A stretch of DNA of 13,529 nucleotides from CAYLXP01 sp964387425 (GCA_964387425.1 CAYLXP010000142.1:1-13529); one strand, 5' to 3'; positions 1-7,887 are shown, counted from the first letter of the stretch. A program made the numbers and translations. Notes: generated by a model not told the origin, from the letters alone.

Positions 1-434
1 CGGGACGATCCGAGGATCGTGCCGCCCGTCTTGTGGATGTCTTCCACCAGCTCAGGCGTCAGGGTAACCGGCTCGTGTCCATATGACGGGATCAGTCCCT
101 CGTACCCGTATTGCAGGCCACGGATATCCCGCACGCCGTAGCTATACCAGAGCACCATGGTCAGCGCCCGAATCACATCGTTCAATCCAGGGCAGAGCCC
201 GCCGCACGTTACAATGGCAGCACGTGTCTTCGCCGGCTCGAAGAACAACCGCTCCCGGGCGCCGGCCGGTTCCAGCACATCCGTGGACGCGGGCACGCCG
301 TCGTTCCCAACCGTGGCATCCACCAGGACGTGTTCATCATCACTCACAAACAGCGGCATCCGTAGCGGAGACGGCACCGCACACTCACCCAGCGATCTCA
401 CAAGAAAGTCTGATTTCATAATGCCGCGCATCAT
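1..434 (-). CDS. 6-phosphofructokinase, plant-type/PPi-PFK-like clade (5' part only)
   Basis: Phosphorylates fructose 6-phosphate to fructose 1,6-bisphosphate in glycolysis. Only the first 144 codons are present; the gene runs off the left edge. A roughly 70-residue N-terminal extension precedes the core. The core opens with TCGGLCPGLNDVIR, the nucleotide-binding glycine loop in the form used by plant-type PFKs, followed by YGYEGLIPSYGHEP, LTPELVEDIH and GGTILGSSR. From memory this matches the bacterial family annotated as PRK06830 far better than classical PfkA, whose loop reads GGDAPGMN. The donor (ATP or pyrophosphate) cannot be decided because the diagnostic GGDGT region is missing. I chose the ATG at 432-434 because a purine-rich ribosome site sits 9 bases upstream. 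Two further in-frame ATGs at 429-431 and 417-419 would remove 1 and 5 residues. It is divergent from the phosphatase-gcv run. Confidence 0.9.
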   Translation of the reverse strand, partial: MMRGIMKSDFLVRSLGECAVPSPLRMPLFVSDDEHVLVDATVGNDGVPASTDVLEPAGARERLFFEPAKTRAAIVTCGGLCPGLNDVIRALTMVLWYSYGVRDIRGLQYGYEGLIPSYGHEPVTLTPELVEDIHKTGGTILGSS

Positions 435-443
435 GCGCGCACA

Positions 444-452
444 CCTTTCCCC
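444..452 (-). promoter_or_regulatory. Ribosome-binding site of the phosphofructokinase gene
   Basis: Read on the minus strand this is GGGGAAAGG, 9 bases before the ATG at 432-434. The alternative ATG at 417-419 would lie 24 bases away, which is too far, so this site decides the start. A perfect TTGACA (minus strand, 453-458) abuts it. A hexamer CATGAT follows at 17 bases but overlaps the start codon, so I do not call a promoter. Confidence 0.55.
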
Positions 453-473
453 TGTCAAGTGACCGCCGATTCT

Positions 474-499
474 CCAATTTCTGCTTTCCCAATTTCTGC
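474..499 (+). repeat. Pyrimidine-rich tandem repeat upstream of the phosphatase gene
   Basis: An 11-base unit, CCAATTTCTGC, occurs at 474-484 and again at 489-499, giving a period of 15 bases. The internal TTTCTGCTTTCCC (478-490) recurs exactly at 8376-8388, also about 30 bases before a start codon that lacks a Shine-Dalgarno sequence. It may be a short dispersed intergenic repeat rather than a regulatory site. Confidence 0.6.
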
Positions 500-518
500 A
501 TTGTGTTTTACTTACGCA

Positions 519-1118
519 ATGCCTGAGACAGAGACAACGCCAACGCCCCCTTCACCGCTCGTCGTCCATCTTGTGCGGCATGCCGAGGCGCGCAACGACG
601 CGGGGATTGACAGCCACGGCCCCGAGCTGACGGCCCAGGGCCACCGCCAGGCCCACTACCTGGGGAAGCGCCTCGCCAAGGAGCGCTATGCCGCCATCTA
701 CTGCAGCGACCTGACGCGCGCCCGCCAAACCGCAGATGCCATTGCGCAACACCACCCGGATGACTTGCTCACGGTCATGCGGGACCTACGCGAGGTCTCC
801 GGCTACCATTCTGCCCTGAGAATGTCGCGCCTCACGATACACACAGACCGTTCCCTTATAGAGGAACAGGATGCCATGATCCGTTTCATCAACCATCTCC
901 GTCACGCACACGAAAGCGGAGACCGCATTCTGGTGGTCTCGCACGGCAACATGACCCGCAGCCTCATCCCCATGTTGGGCGGGCTTGATCCCACCCAGGC
1001 ACCCCTCATGGAAATCTATAATGCCTCGCTCTGCATTGTTGACGTCTGGCCATCCGGTCGAGCCGTCATTCGGCTCGCCAACTGCGTGGCCCACATCCCG
1101 GAAAAACTGGTGACATAG
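519..1118 (+). CDS. Histidine phosphatase superfamily protein (phosphoglycerate-mutase-like fold)
   Basis: A 199-residue protein of the family that transfers phosphate through a phospho-histidine. The nucleophile motif is VHLVRHAEARND with His21 (RHA in place of the common RHG). Typical helices follow (LTAQGHRQAHYLG, YCSDLTRARQTADAIA). An acidic REVSG segment probably supplies the general acid, and the second catalytic histidine is His142 in VVSHGNMTRSL. All core residues are present, so it should be active; the substrate (small phosphoester or phosphoprotein) is not evident. I chose the ATG at 519 because the conserved domain starts 14 residues later. An in-frame GTG at 459 would add 20 unconserved residues encoded by the repeat. 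There is no recognisable Shine-Dalgarno sequence. Its stop codon is 4 bases before gcvT, so it is probably the first gene of the gcv transcript. Confidence 0.88.
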   Translation: MPETETTPTPPSPLVVHLVRHAEARNDAGIDSHGPELTAQGHRQAHYLGKRLAKERYAAIYCSDLTRARQTADAIAQHHPDDLLTVMRDLREVSGYHSALRMSRLTIHTDRSLIEEQDAMIRFINHLRHAHESGDRILVVSHGNMTRSLIPMLGGLDPTQAPLMEIYNASLCIVDVWPSGRAVIRLANCVAHIPEKLVT

Positions 1119-1122
1119 CCCT

Positions 1123-2229
1123 ATGAATAACGACAAACAGACGCCCCTATACGACACCCACATCAACCTTGGCGCGCGCATGGCTCCCTTCGGCGGATTC
1201 GCGATGCCCATTCAGTACACCGGCATTTTCAAGGAGCATGAGGCCACACGCAGTGGCGCGGCGCTCTTCGACACATGCCATATGGGCGAGTTCGTGCTCT
1301 CCGGCCCCACTGTAATCGAGGATCTCGAAATCCTGCTGAGCTGTCCAACCGCCAACCTGGAGCACGGCCAGTGCCGCTATGGCCTACTCTGCAACGAGGC
1401 GGGCGGCGTCATCGACGACCTTCTTGTGTATCGCATTGCGGACCAGGAATTCATGCTCGTCGTGAACGCCGGAACACAGGATGGTGACGCCGAGTGGATC
1501 CGGGCGCACCTTTCTCCCGACACACAATTCGAGAACCGCTCCGCCACGACTGCCAAGATCGACCTGCAGGGGCCTGCATCCCCCCCCATCATGAACGACC
1601 TCGTGGAAGACGGCATCATGGACCTGCGTTTCTATCGCTTCAAGCAGACCACCTACCGCGGCGAACCGGTCATCGTCAGCCGCACCGGCTACACCGGCGA
1701 AATCGGTTTTGAGATCTACCTCCCAACCGACCTCGCCACGGCCTTCTGGAATGATGCCATGCAACAGGGCGCGGCCTGCGCCGGCCTCGGTGCGCGCGAC
1801 ACGCTGCGACTGGAAATGGGCATGCCGCTGTATGGGCACGAACTCACGACAACGCGGAACGCCGCAGAAGCGGGATTCCCACGCGCCACGGCCAACGACA
1901 AGCCGTTCATCGGACACGAGGTGGTGCGCGACGCCAACCGGCAACGCGATGCCCTGGTGGGGATTCGCCTTGAAGGCCGACGTGCCGCGCGCGAAGGCGA
2001 CGCCATTCTTGCCCCGGATGGGAGCGCGCTTGGGACCGTCACCAGCGGCAGCTTCGCCCCCTCGCTGGGCGCCGCCATCGCCCTCGGCTACGTGCCCCGG
2101 GACCAGGCCACCCCGGGTGCCCCACTTACGCTCCAAACCGCTCGCAAAGCGCTCACGGGAACGATTGTGAAACTGCCGTTTTACGAAGGCGCAACGGCGC
2201 GCAAATCCTTGTCCGCTTTTTGTAGTTGA
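1123..2229 (+). CDS. gcvT: Glycine cleavage system T protein, aminomethyltransferase
   Basis: Takes the aminomethyl group carried by lipoyl-GcvH, releases ammonia, and passes the one-carbon unit to tetrahydrofolate as 5,10-methylene-THF. The 368-residue length is normal for GcvT. Family signatures are the N-terminal MAPFGGFAMPIQY, the LFDTCHMGEF strand, and IDDLLVY at 97-103 carrying the aspartate that contacts folate. Also visible are SRTGYTGEIGFEIY, GLGARDTLRLEMGMPLYGHE, and a C-terminal barrel with GTVTSGSFAPSLGAAIALGYV. It starts 4 bases after the phosphatase stop, which suggests coupled expression, and is followed by gcvH after about 100 bases. Nothing appears truncated. Confidence 0.97.
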   Translation: MNNDKQTPLYDTHINLGARMAPFGGFAMPIQYTGIFKEHEATRSGAALFDTCHMGEFVLSGPTVIEDLEILLSCPTANLEHGQCRYGLLCNEAGGVIDDLLVYRIADQEFMLVVNAGTQDGDAEWIRAHLSPDTQFENRSATTAKIDLQGPASPPIMNDLVEDGIMDLRFYRFKQTTYRGEPVIVSRTGYTGEIGFEIYLPTDLATAFWNDAMQQGAACAGLGARDTLRLEMGMPLYGHELTTTRNAAEAGFPRATANDKPFIGHEVVRDANRQRDALVGIRLEGRRAAREGDAILAPDGSALGTVTSGSFAPSLGAAIALGYVPRDQATPGAPLTLQTARKALTGTIVKLPFYEGATARKSLSAFCS

Positions 2230-2293
2230 CGGAATCTTTTGGGTGTGATCAAAGAGAGCCGAACACTGCAACTGGACGTTCTGGGACGATCGA

Positions 2294-2312
2294 GCCGGAA
2301 GAGAGGTCCGGC
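2294..2312 (+). other. Small hairpin in the gcvT-gcvH gap
   Basis: GCCGGA (2294-2299) and TCCGGC (2307-2312) form a perfect 6-bp stem with a 7-base purine loop. It sits 18 bases before the gcvH start in the only sizeable gap of the gcv run. No T-run follows, so it is not an obvious terminator; an mRNA-processing or stabilising role is possible. I found nothing resembling a glycine riboswitch here. Confidence 0.35.
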
Positions 2313-2330
2313 CGTAATCAGGGAGCTACA

Positions 2331-2720
2331 ATGACACCAAGCGACAGACGCTATGCCGAATCACACGAGTGGGTGAAGATCGAGGATGACGTTGCCATAG
2401 TCGGCATCTCCGACTATGCACAGGAAGCGCTCGGCGACATCACGTTCATCGAGTTGCCCGAGACCGACCACACCGTCAGTCAGGAAGAGGAGTGCGGCGT
2501 GGTTGAGTCCGTCAAGGCGGCCAGCGATCTCTATGCACCGATCGACGGCGACATTGTGGAGGTCAACGACGAGCTCGATGGAAACCCCGAACTCGTAAAC
2601 GAAGACCCCTACGGTGAGGGTTGGATCTTCAAGATGACCAACTTCAACCGGGAACAATACGAAGATCTGCTCGACGCTGCTGACTATGAAGCCACGCACG
2701 ACTCCCACGACGACGAGTAG
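2331..2720 (+). CDS. gcvH: Glycine cleavage system H protein (lipoyl carrier)
   Basis: A 129-residue lipoylated carrier that shuttles the aminomethyl intermediate between the P, T and L proteins. The lipoyl-domain signature ECGVVESVKAASDLYAP contains the lipoylated lysine, Lys62. The N-terminal YAESHEWVKIEDDVAIVGIS and DYAQEALGDITFIELPE segments are typical. Length matches the family. The start at 2331 is set by GGGAG at 2321-2325 and by homology from the first residues. An in-frame TTG at 2226 would prefix 35 non-conserved residues and is rejected. The C-terminus is unusually acidic (DSHDDE). It precedes gcvPA by 19 bases. Confidence 0.97.
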   Translation: MTPSDRRYAESHEWVKIEDDVAIVGISDYAQEALGDITFIELPETDHTVSQEEECGVVESVKAASDLYAPIDGDIVEVNDELDGNPELVNEDPYGEGWIFKMTNFNREQYEDLLDAADYEATHDSHDDE

Positions 2721-2739
2721 CAACAGGCACCCCATTTAG

Positions 2740-4086
2740 ATGAGCTATATAGCCAACACACCGGCGCAGCGTCAGGAGATGCTCGCAACCTGCGGCGCCG
2801 AGTCGTTGGATGCCCTGTTTGACTGTATCCCCGAGGACTTGCGACCCAAGAGTTTCGAGCTTCCTTCCGGACGCTCCGAGCTTGAAATCCAACGTTACTT
2901 CGAACGCGTCGCCGCTCGTAACTACGCGCACCTGACCACGTTCATCGGTGGCGGCATCTACGACCACTTCATTCCCGCCGCGGTCGACGCCATCACTGGT
3001 CGCAGCGAGTTCTATACCGCCTACACCCCCTACCAGCCGGAACTCTCGCAGGGGACCCTGCAGGCCATCTACGAGTACCAAACCGACATCTGCCGCCTGA
3101 CGGACATGGAGGTCGCCAACGCCTCACTCTACGACGGCGGAACGGCCCTCTGCGAAGCCAGCCAGATGGCGCTGCACGCAACGCGGCGCAAACGAATCGT
3201 TCTGGACAGCGGGATCAATCCGGTCTATCGCACGATGATCTATACGTATACGGCCAACCTCGCCATCGACTTCGAAGAGGTCGCCGTGACGCATGGCCAA
3301 AGCGATCGCGACCGCCTCTTTGCCGCCCTCAACGACGATACCGCCGCCGTGATTCTCCAGAACCCCAATTTCTTCGGCGCCATCGATGACCATTCGGACA
3401 TCGTCGAGCACTGCCATGCCCGCGGCATCCTCGTCATCCAATCCGTTTATCCCGTCGCCATGTCCGTCCTCAAGACACCCGGCGAGATCGGCGTCGACAT
3501 CGTGACCGGCGAGGGTCAATCGCTCGGTATCCCCCTCGGATTTGGGGGCCCCTACCTCGGGTTCATGGCCACGACGAAGAAACTCGTGCGCAAGATGCCC
3601 GGGCGCCTGGTGGGCCGCACGGTTGACCGCAATGGCAAGGAGGCCTTCGTGCTCACGCTGCAGGCGCGCGAACAACACATCCGCCGCGACAAGGCCACCT
3701 CCAACATCTGTACCAACGAGGCCCTTTGCGCCCTGCGTGCCCACGTCCACCTCAGCTTGCTGGGCCCCGAAGGACTCAAGGAGGTCGCCCGCCTCTGCCT
3801 CGCAAAAACCCAGTATGCCAAGCAGCGCTTCGACCAGATCCCCGGCGTGGAGGTCATGAAGTCGAGTCCCACGTTTAACGAGTTCACCGTCCGGCTGCCC
3901 GTTAACGCCATGGAGCTGGTGAACAAGCTCATCGAACGCAACATTGCCCCGGGCCTGCCGCTCGGACGTTTCTATCCCGGCATGGACGAGTATCTGCTCG
4001 TGGCCGTGACGGAGAAACGCACCAAGCATGAGATCGGCGTATTGGCAGAAGCCGTTGAGGACGTCCTAATGCAGGAGGCGCTCTGA
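2740..4086 (+). CDS. gcvPA: Glycine dehydrogenase (decarboxylating) subunit 1, P-protein alpha
   Basis: N-terminal half of the split P protein. With GcvPB it decarboxylates glycine using pyridoxal phosphate and loads the aminomethyl group onto GcvH. The 448-residue length is typical of the split form. Signatures are IPEDLRPKSFELPSGRSE, IGGGIYDHFIPAAVDAI, YTPYQPELSQGTLQAIYEYQ, YDGGTALCEA (131-140), and the GIPLGFGGPYLGFMA segment. This half retains the fold but carries no PLP lysine, as expected for the family. Its TGA stop overlaps the ATG of gcvPB (shared base 4086), so translation is probably coupled and gives equal subunit amounts. The ribosome site before 2740 is weak. Confidence 0.97.
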   Translation: MSYIANTPAQRQEMLATCGAESLDALFDCIPEDLRPKSFELPSGRSELEIQRYFERVAARNYAHLTTFIGGGIYDHFIPAAVDAITGRSEFYTAYTPYQPELSQGTLQAIYEYQTDICRLTDMEVANASLYDGGTALCEASQMALHATRRKRIVLDSGINPVYRTMIYTYTANLAIDFEEVAVTHGQSDRDRLFAALNDDTAAVILQNPNFFGAIDDHSDIVEHCHARGILVIQSVYPVAMSVLKTPGEIGVDIVTGEGQSLGIPLGFGGPYLGFMATTKKLVRKMPGRLVGRTVDRNGKEAFVLTLQAREQHIRRDKATSNICTNEALCALRAHVHLSLLGPEGLKEVARLCLAKTQYAKQRFDQIPGVEVMKSSPTFNEFTVRLPVNAMELVNKLIERNIAPGLPLGRFYPGMDEYLLVAVTEKRTKHEIGVLAEAVEDVLMQEAL

Positions 4087-5534
4087 TGGCCGTGATTTTC
4101 GAAAAGTCGGTTCCCGGACGCAAAGGCGTGGTCCTGCCATCGCACGACGTGCCCTGCGAGCCGGAAGTACCCGAGATCTATGCGCGCAAGACGAAGCTCG
4201 GGCTGGCTGAGCTCTCCGAGCTCGACGTCGTGCGTCACTTCACGGGACTCTCACGCAAGAATTTCGGTGTCGACACAGGCTTCTACCCGCTGGGTTCCTG
4301 TACGATGAAATACAACCCCAAGATCACCGAGGTTATTGCCGGACTGAACGGATTCGCTAACCTGCACCCCTTCCTGCCGCAGCTCCGCCACGGCGGCATG
4401 CTGGTGCAGGGCGCGCTGCAGGTGATGCATGAATTTGAGCATGCGCTCTGCGAGGTCTCCGGCATGGCGGCTTTCACGCTGCATCCCATGGCCGGCGCCC
4501 ACGGAGAGCTGACCGGCATGATGCTAATTGCCGCTTACCACCGTGACAAGGGCAACGACAAGCGCGAGGTCCTGATCCCAGACGAAGCCCACGGCACCAA
4601 CCCGTCTAGCGCCGCCATCGCGGGATACAAGACCCGCCCCGTACCGACCAACTCGGAAACCGGCATGCTCGACGTTGCCGCACTCGAGGAAATGGTGACG
4701 GACCAGACGGCCGCGATCATGCTCACAAACCCCAATACCCTCGGCATTTTCAACAGCGACATCAAACGCGTCACCGAGATAGCCCACAGCCACGATGCCC
4801 TCGTCTACTATGATGGAGCCAACCTCAACGCGGTCCTGGGCAAGTTCCGCCCCGGCGATGCCGGCATCGACGTGATGCACATCAACCTGCACAAGACCTT
4901 TGCCACCCCACACGGCGGCGGTGGACCGGGCGCCGGCCCAGTCGGCGTGCAGGAACACCTGGTTCCCTACCTGCCGATTTCGCGGGTCGAGAAGCGCAAG
5001 GACAACACCTACGCGCTCGAATACAACTACCCTAAATCCATCGGCTACATCGCCCCGTTCTATGGGAACTTCCTTATCTTCCTCCGCGCCTATGCCTACA
5101 CGATGCTTCTGGGTGCCGAAGGGCTGACCGAAGTTAGCGAGAATGCCGTGCTCAACGCCAACTACGTGATGAACCGGCTCAAGGATGTCTACGACCTGCC
5201 CTACGACAAGGTCTGCATGCACGAATTCGTGCTCTCCGCACGGCGACAGGCGGCCGAGGACGTTCATGCCGTGGACATTGCCAAGGCCTTGATCGACCGC
5301 GGCTTCCATCCTCCCACCGTCTACTTCCCGCTCATCGTCAAAGAAGCCATGATGATCGAGCCAACCGAGTGTGAGAGCAAGGAGACGCTCGACGCCTTCG
5401 TGGCCGCCATGCGCGACATCGCCGAGAAGACCACGAGCGATCCCGAAGCCCTCAAGGCTGCCCCCGTCACAACTCCTGTATCGCGCCCCGACGAGCTCCG
5501 CGCCGCGAAGGACATGGATTTTGCCTACGCATAG
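4086..5534 (+). CDS. gcvPB: Glycine dehydrogenase (decarboxylating) subunit 2, P-protein beta
   Basis: PLP-bearing half of the split glycine decarboxylase, 482 residues, a usual length. Signatures are FYPLGSCTMKYNPKI near the N-terminus, LHPMAGAHGELTGMM, DEAHGTNPSSAA, and INLHKTFATPHGGGGPGAG, in which Lys270 is the Schiff-base lysine with a glycine-rich loop behind it. The C-terminal HPPTVYFPLIVKEAMMIEPTE segment is also characteristic. About 40 residues after this conserved part are variable, as in relatives. It starts on the last base of gcvPA and ends the gcv run. A short palindrome (5539-5551) follows directly, and the next gene begins 57 bases later with its own strong ribosome site. Confidence 0.97.
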   Translation: MAVIFEKSVPGRKGVVLPSHDVPCEPEVPEIYARKTKLGLAELSELDVVRHFTGLSRKNFGVDTGFYPLGSCTMKYNPKITEVIAGLNGFANLHPFLPQLRHGGMLVQGALQVMHEFEHALCEVSGMAAFTLHPMAGAHGELTGMMLIAAYHRDKGNDKREVLIPDEAHGTNPSSAAIAGYKTRPVPTNSETGMLDVAALEEMVTDQTAAIMLTNPNTLGIFNSDIKRVTEIAHSHDALVYYDGANLNAVLGKFRPGDAGIDVMHINLHKTFATPHGGGGPGAGPVGVQEHLVPYLPISRVEKRKDNTYALEYNYPKSIGYIAPFYGNFLIFLRAYAYTMLLGAEGLTEVSENAVLNANYVMNRLKDVYDLPYDKVCMHEFVLSARRQAAEDVHAVDIAKALIDRGFHPPTVYFPLIVKEAMMIEPTECESKETLDAFVAAMRDIAEKTTSDPEALKAAPVTTPVSRPDELRAAKDMDFAYA

Positions 5535-5538
5535 GACA

Positions 5539-5551
5539 CGCTGACTCAGCG
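5539..5551 (+). other. 13-base palindrome after gcvPB
   Basis: CGCTGACTCAGCG reads as the same 6-base arm on both strands around a central C, starting 4 bases after the gcvPB stop. The spacing is too tight for a full hairpin (5 bp with a 3-base loop at best) and no T-run follows. It is either a weak hairpin at the end of the gcv message or a protein-binding dyad before the SPFH genes. Confidence 0.3.
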
Positions 5552-5591
5552 ATGGGCCTCTGTTAACGAGACAACGAAAGGAGCTGCCGCC

Positions 5592-6704
5592 ATGGCCACA
5601 AAACCGAAGACTCCCGACCTCAAAGCCGTCCAGGATGTTCTGAGCGGTACAGGCATCTGGGTGTGTATTGCCTTCTTCGCCTTTGCGCTCTTCATCCTGA
5701 AGACGCTGCGCATCGAAGAGGTCAGCGGTGAAGAAGTTGGATTCCTGCTCAACAAGATCACGGGAGAGATCAAAGTCATCCCGCAGTCAGGCAAGCAGAT
5801 CTACAACGGGCTGACCAAGCAGTTCTACGTCCTGGACAAGACCCTGCAGGTTATGGAGATGACCGAAGTCGCCGGGCGCGGAGACCGTTCCGGGAAGGAC
5901 GACCTGAAGATCAAAACCGTCGACGGCAGTGATGTCTATGTGGACATCAAGATCCAGTACAGGATCGACGCCAATCGCGCGGACGAGGTACTGGCCACAT
6001 CGGGCCCGGGCGACAACTACAAGCAGAAGTGGGCCCGTGACTATGTCCGCTCCATCTGCCGCAACCACCTCGGCGAATTGACGACCGAGGAGTTCTATGA
6101 CGCCGGAAAACGCAACGGCAAGCTCATCGCGGCCGGCACAGAGGCCAACGAGCGATTGCAGCCGTTCGGTATCATCATCGACGACATCGTGATCCCGCGT
6201 CGACCGCACTTCTATGAAGAGTACGAGGACATGATTAAGCGCAAGAAAGAAGCCGACCAAACCGTCCATGCGGAGGCATCCAAGGCCCAGGCGGCCAAGC
6301 AAAAGCAGCAGACCATGATCGTGCAGCAGACCAACATCAAGAACGTGGCGATCGAAGAGTTTGAGGGCGAAATGCGGCAGAAAGTCATTGCCGCCGAGGC
6401 GGACGCCGAGCGCGTCAAAAAGGGATCCGATGCCTACTTCGAGCAAACCACCGTGCAGGCTGGAGCCCGGCTCTACGAGATGAGCAAGCAAGCCGACGGC
6501 ACGCTGGCCCGCAAGAAGGCTGAAGCCGACGGCATCATGGCACTCAAGAAGGCCATGGAGGGAGAAGGCGGGGCGAACATGGTACGTCTCGAGTACGCCA
6601 AGAAACTGAAAGACATTGCTATCACCGCCAGACCCTACCTGATCCAGGGCGATATCCAGCGCCTGGAACTCTCTAAAGGTGCGGCAGCCGGCATCCAGCA
6701 GTAG
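5592..6704 (+). CDS. SPFH (band 7/prohibitin-like) membrane protein, first of a pair
   Basis: A 370-residue scaffold-type protein. A short polar N-terminus is followed by one hydrophobic helix (about 20-38, IWVCIAFFAFALFIL), then an SPFH domain (about 40-215) with VSGEEVGFLLNKITGEI, a YVDIKIQYRID strand and FGIIIDDIVIPRR. An Ala/Glu/Lys-rich coiled-coil tail (about 215-325) includes KVIAAEADAERVKK. Such proteins form large ring or cage assemblies at the membrane and often regulate proteases or local membrane order; here the partner is unknown. AAAGGAG at 5577-5583 fixes the start. The second SPFH gene follows after 24 bases, so the two are probably co-transcribed, like hflK-hflC. No ftsH-like or nfeD-like gene is adjacent. 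Confidence 0.85.
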   Translation: MATKPKTPDLKAVQDVLSGTGIWVCIAFFAFALFILKTLRIEEVSGEEVGFLLNKITGEIKVIPQSGKQIYNGLTKQFYVLDKTLQVMEMTEVAGRGDRSGKDDLKIKTVDGSDVYVDIKIQYRIDANRADEVLATSGPGDNYKQKWARDYVRSICRNHLGELTTEEFYDAGKRNGKLIAAGTEANERLQPFGIIIDDIVIPRRPHFYEEYEDMIKRKKEADQTVHAEASKAQAAKQKQQTMIVQQTNIKNVAIEEFEGEMRQKVIAAEADAERVKKGSDAYFEQTTVQAGARLYEMSKQADGTLARKKAEADGIMALKKAMEGEGGANMVRLEYAKKLKDIAITARPYLIQGDIQRLELSKGAAAGIQQ

Positions 6705-6728
6705 ATTTTGAATTGAGGAGAACCTGAT

Positions 6729-7802
6729 ATGAAATCTGTCAAACTCGTATGTGTGTTGATCGTGGTGGTGATCTTCGGAGGTTGGTTCTTGCTGAATGCG
6801 CTGACCCAGCTCGTTCCTATCGGCCAGGTCGGTGTCCGGATCCAGCAGTATGGCATCCTGGGCAAGAAGGGTGTCGTCCAGAAGGACTTCGGTCCGGGCT
6901 GGCATCGTGACCTCGGCCCTATCGACAACTGGGAACTCTACGACAGCACGGTCCACACCCTGGAAATGACCAAAGACCCCCTCCACGGCAGCAGCCGGGG
7001 CCAGGATGACGTGAAGGTGCAGTCGATTGACGGTAATGCCCTCTCGCTCGACGTCACTGTCAAATACCGCATCAAGCCCGGCCAGGTGCATCTACTCTTA
7101 CAGGACACCGGCCGTGGGACACGATACATGACGGTCGTGCGCAACCAGGCCGAGAGCTCCTGCATGCGTTACTTCGGGCAGATGAAGACCGAGGATTTCT
7201 ACAATCCCGACATGAAGCGCCAGGCCTCTGAGCAGATCAAGGTCGAGTTGCAGGAAACCCTCGCGAAGAACTTCATCAACGTCATCGACGTTCTGATTCG
7301 GGACGTTGAGTTTGATGCGCGCTATGAACAGGAGATCCGCCTCAAGAAACTCGCCGATCAGGAAGTCGAACTCAACAAATCCATGGCGGCTGCCGAGGAA
7401 ATGCGCGGTAAGACTCAGGTCATCGAGGCCGAGACCGTGAAACTGGTCAACATCATCGTTAAGGAAAAAGAGGCTGAGCTGATCAACATGCAGGCTCAGA
7501 CCGACCTCGAGATCGCGAAGATCAAGGCCGAAGCCGACAAGTACATGACGGAGAAACGTGCCGATGCCGATCTGATCGTGGCTGAGAAGGAGGCCGAAGG
7601 TGAGCGTAAGGTTCGCACGGCGGAGGCCGAAGGTGAACGCCTCAGAAACGAGGCCCTGCAGGGTGGCGGCGGTAACACCATCGTGGCACTGGAAGCAGCG
7701 CGCAACCTGAAGATCCAGGAAGCCACCATCTCAACGATGGATGTAGACCTGCTGGACGTCAATGCGATGGCCGAGAAGCTCGGGATGCCGAAAGCGGAGT
7801 AA
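6729..7802 (+). CDS. SPFH (band 7/prohibitin-like) membrane protein, second of a pair
   Basis: A 357-residue paralogue of the preceding gene product. An N-terminal membrane helix (about 5-26, VKLVCVLIVVVIFGGWFLL) is followed by an SPFH domain (about 28-200) with LVPIGQVGVRIQQYG, GPGWHRDLGPID and LSLDVTVKYRI. A long charged coiled coil follows, including AEKEAEGERKVRTAEAEGER. The tail GGGGNTIVALEAARNLK parallels GEGGANMVRLEYAKKLK in the first protein, so the pair probably arose by duplication and assembles as a hetero-oligomer (inference). GAGGAG at 6715-6720, 8 bases before the ATG, supports the start. The gene is followed by a repeat-filled gap, then the convergent HPr gene. Confidence 0.87.
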   Translation: MKSVKLVCVLIVVVIFGGWFLLNALTQLVPIGQVGVRIQQYGILGKKGVVQKDFGPGWHRDLGPIDNWELYDSTVHTLEMTKDPLHGSSRGQDDVKVQSIDGNALSLDVTVKYRIKPGQVHLLLQDTGRGTRYMTVVRNQAESSCMRYFGQMKTEDFYNPDMKRQASEQIKVELQETLAKNFINVIDVLIRDVEFDARYEQEIRLKKLADQEVELNKSMAAAEEMRGKTQVIEAETVKLVNIIVKEKEAELINMQAQTDLEIAKIKAEADKYMTEKRADADLIVAEKEAEGERKVRTAEAEGERLRNEALQGGGGNTIVALEAARNLKIQEATISTMDVDLLDVNAMAEKLGMPKAE

Positions 7803-7811
7803 CGAGGTACA

Positions 7812-7884
7812 GGTCAGTAGTCATTGGTCATTGGAGAGAGACTGCGCGGTCGTTCGGGAACGCCGGGGCGAACGACTAATGACG
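7812..7884. repeat. Inverted 7-base-unit repeat with central hairpin
   Basis: Three 7-base units GGTCAGT, AGTCATT, GGTCATT fill 7812-7832. Two units in the opposite orientation, AACGACT and AATGACG, fill 7871-7884. Between them GTCGTTCG (7849-7856) pairs perfectly with CGAACGAC (7869-7876) across a 12-base loop. The unit consensus on one strand is roughly RRTGACY. The element starts 9 bases after the second SPFH gene and could fold into a transcript end for it, although no T-run follows. Confidence 0.6.
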
Positions 7885-7887
7885 CGG

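Noticed and set aside
430..458. Promoter with TTGACA (453-458) and CATGAT for phosphofructokinase
   Set aside because: The -35 match is perfect, but the -10 candidate overlaps the chosen start codon and matches only 4 of 6 bases; it would need a near-leaderless transcript.
459..518. GTG at 459 as start of the histidine phosphatase
   Set aside because: It would add 20 residues encoded by the intergenic tandem repeat, outside the conserved domain, with no ribosome site.
420..1122. Glycine riboswitch ahead of the gcv genes
   Set aside because: The space before the phosphatase is under 90 bases and filled by a repeat, and only 4 bases precede gcvT; no riboswitch-like structure was found there or in the gcvT-gcvH gap.
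2226..2330. TTG at 2226 as start of gcvH
   Set aside because: GcvH homology begins at the ATG at 2331, which has its own ribosome site; the prefix is not GcvH-like and contains the hairpin.
3124..4029. 301-codon minus-strand frame opposite gcvPA
   Set aside because: Antisense shadow of a certain gene; such frames are expected in GC-rich coding DNA.
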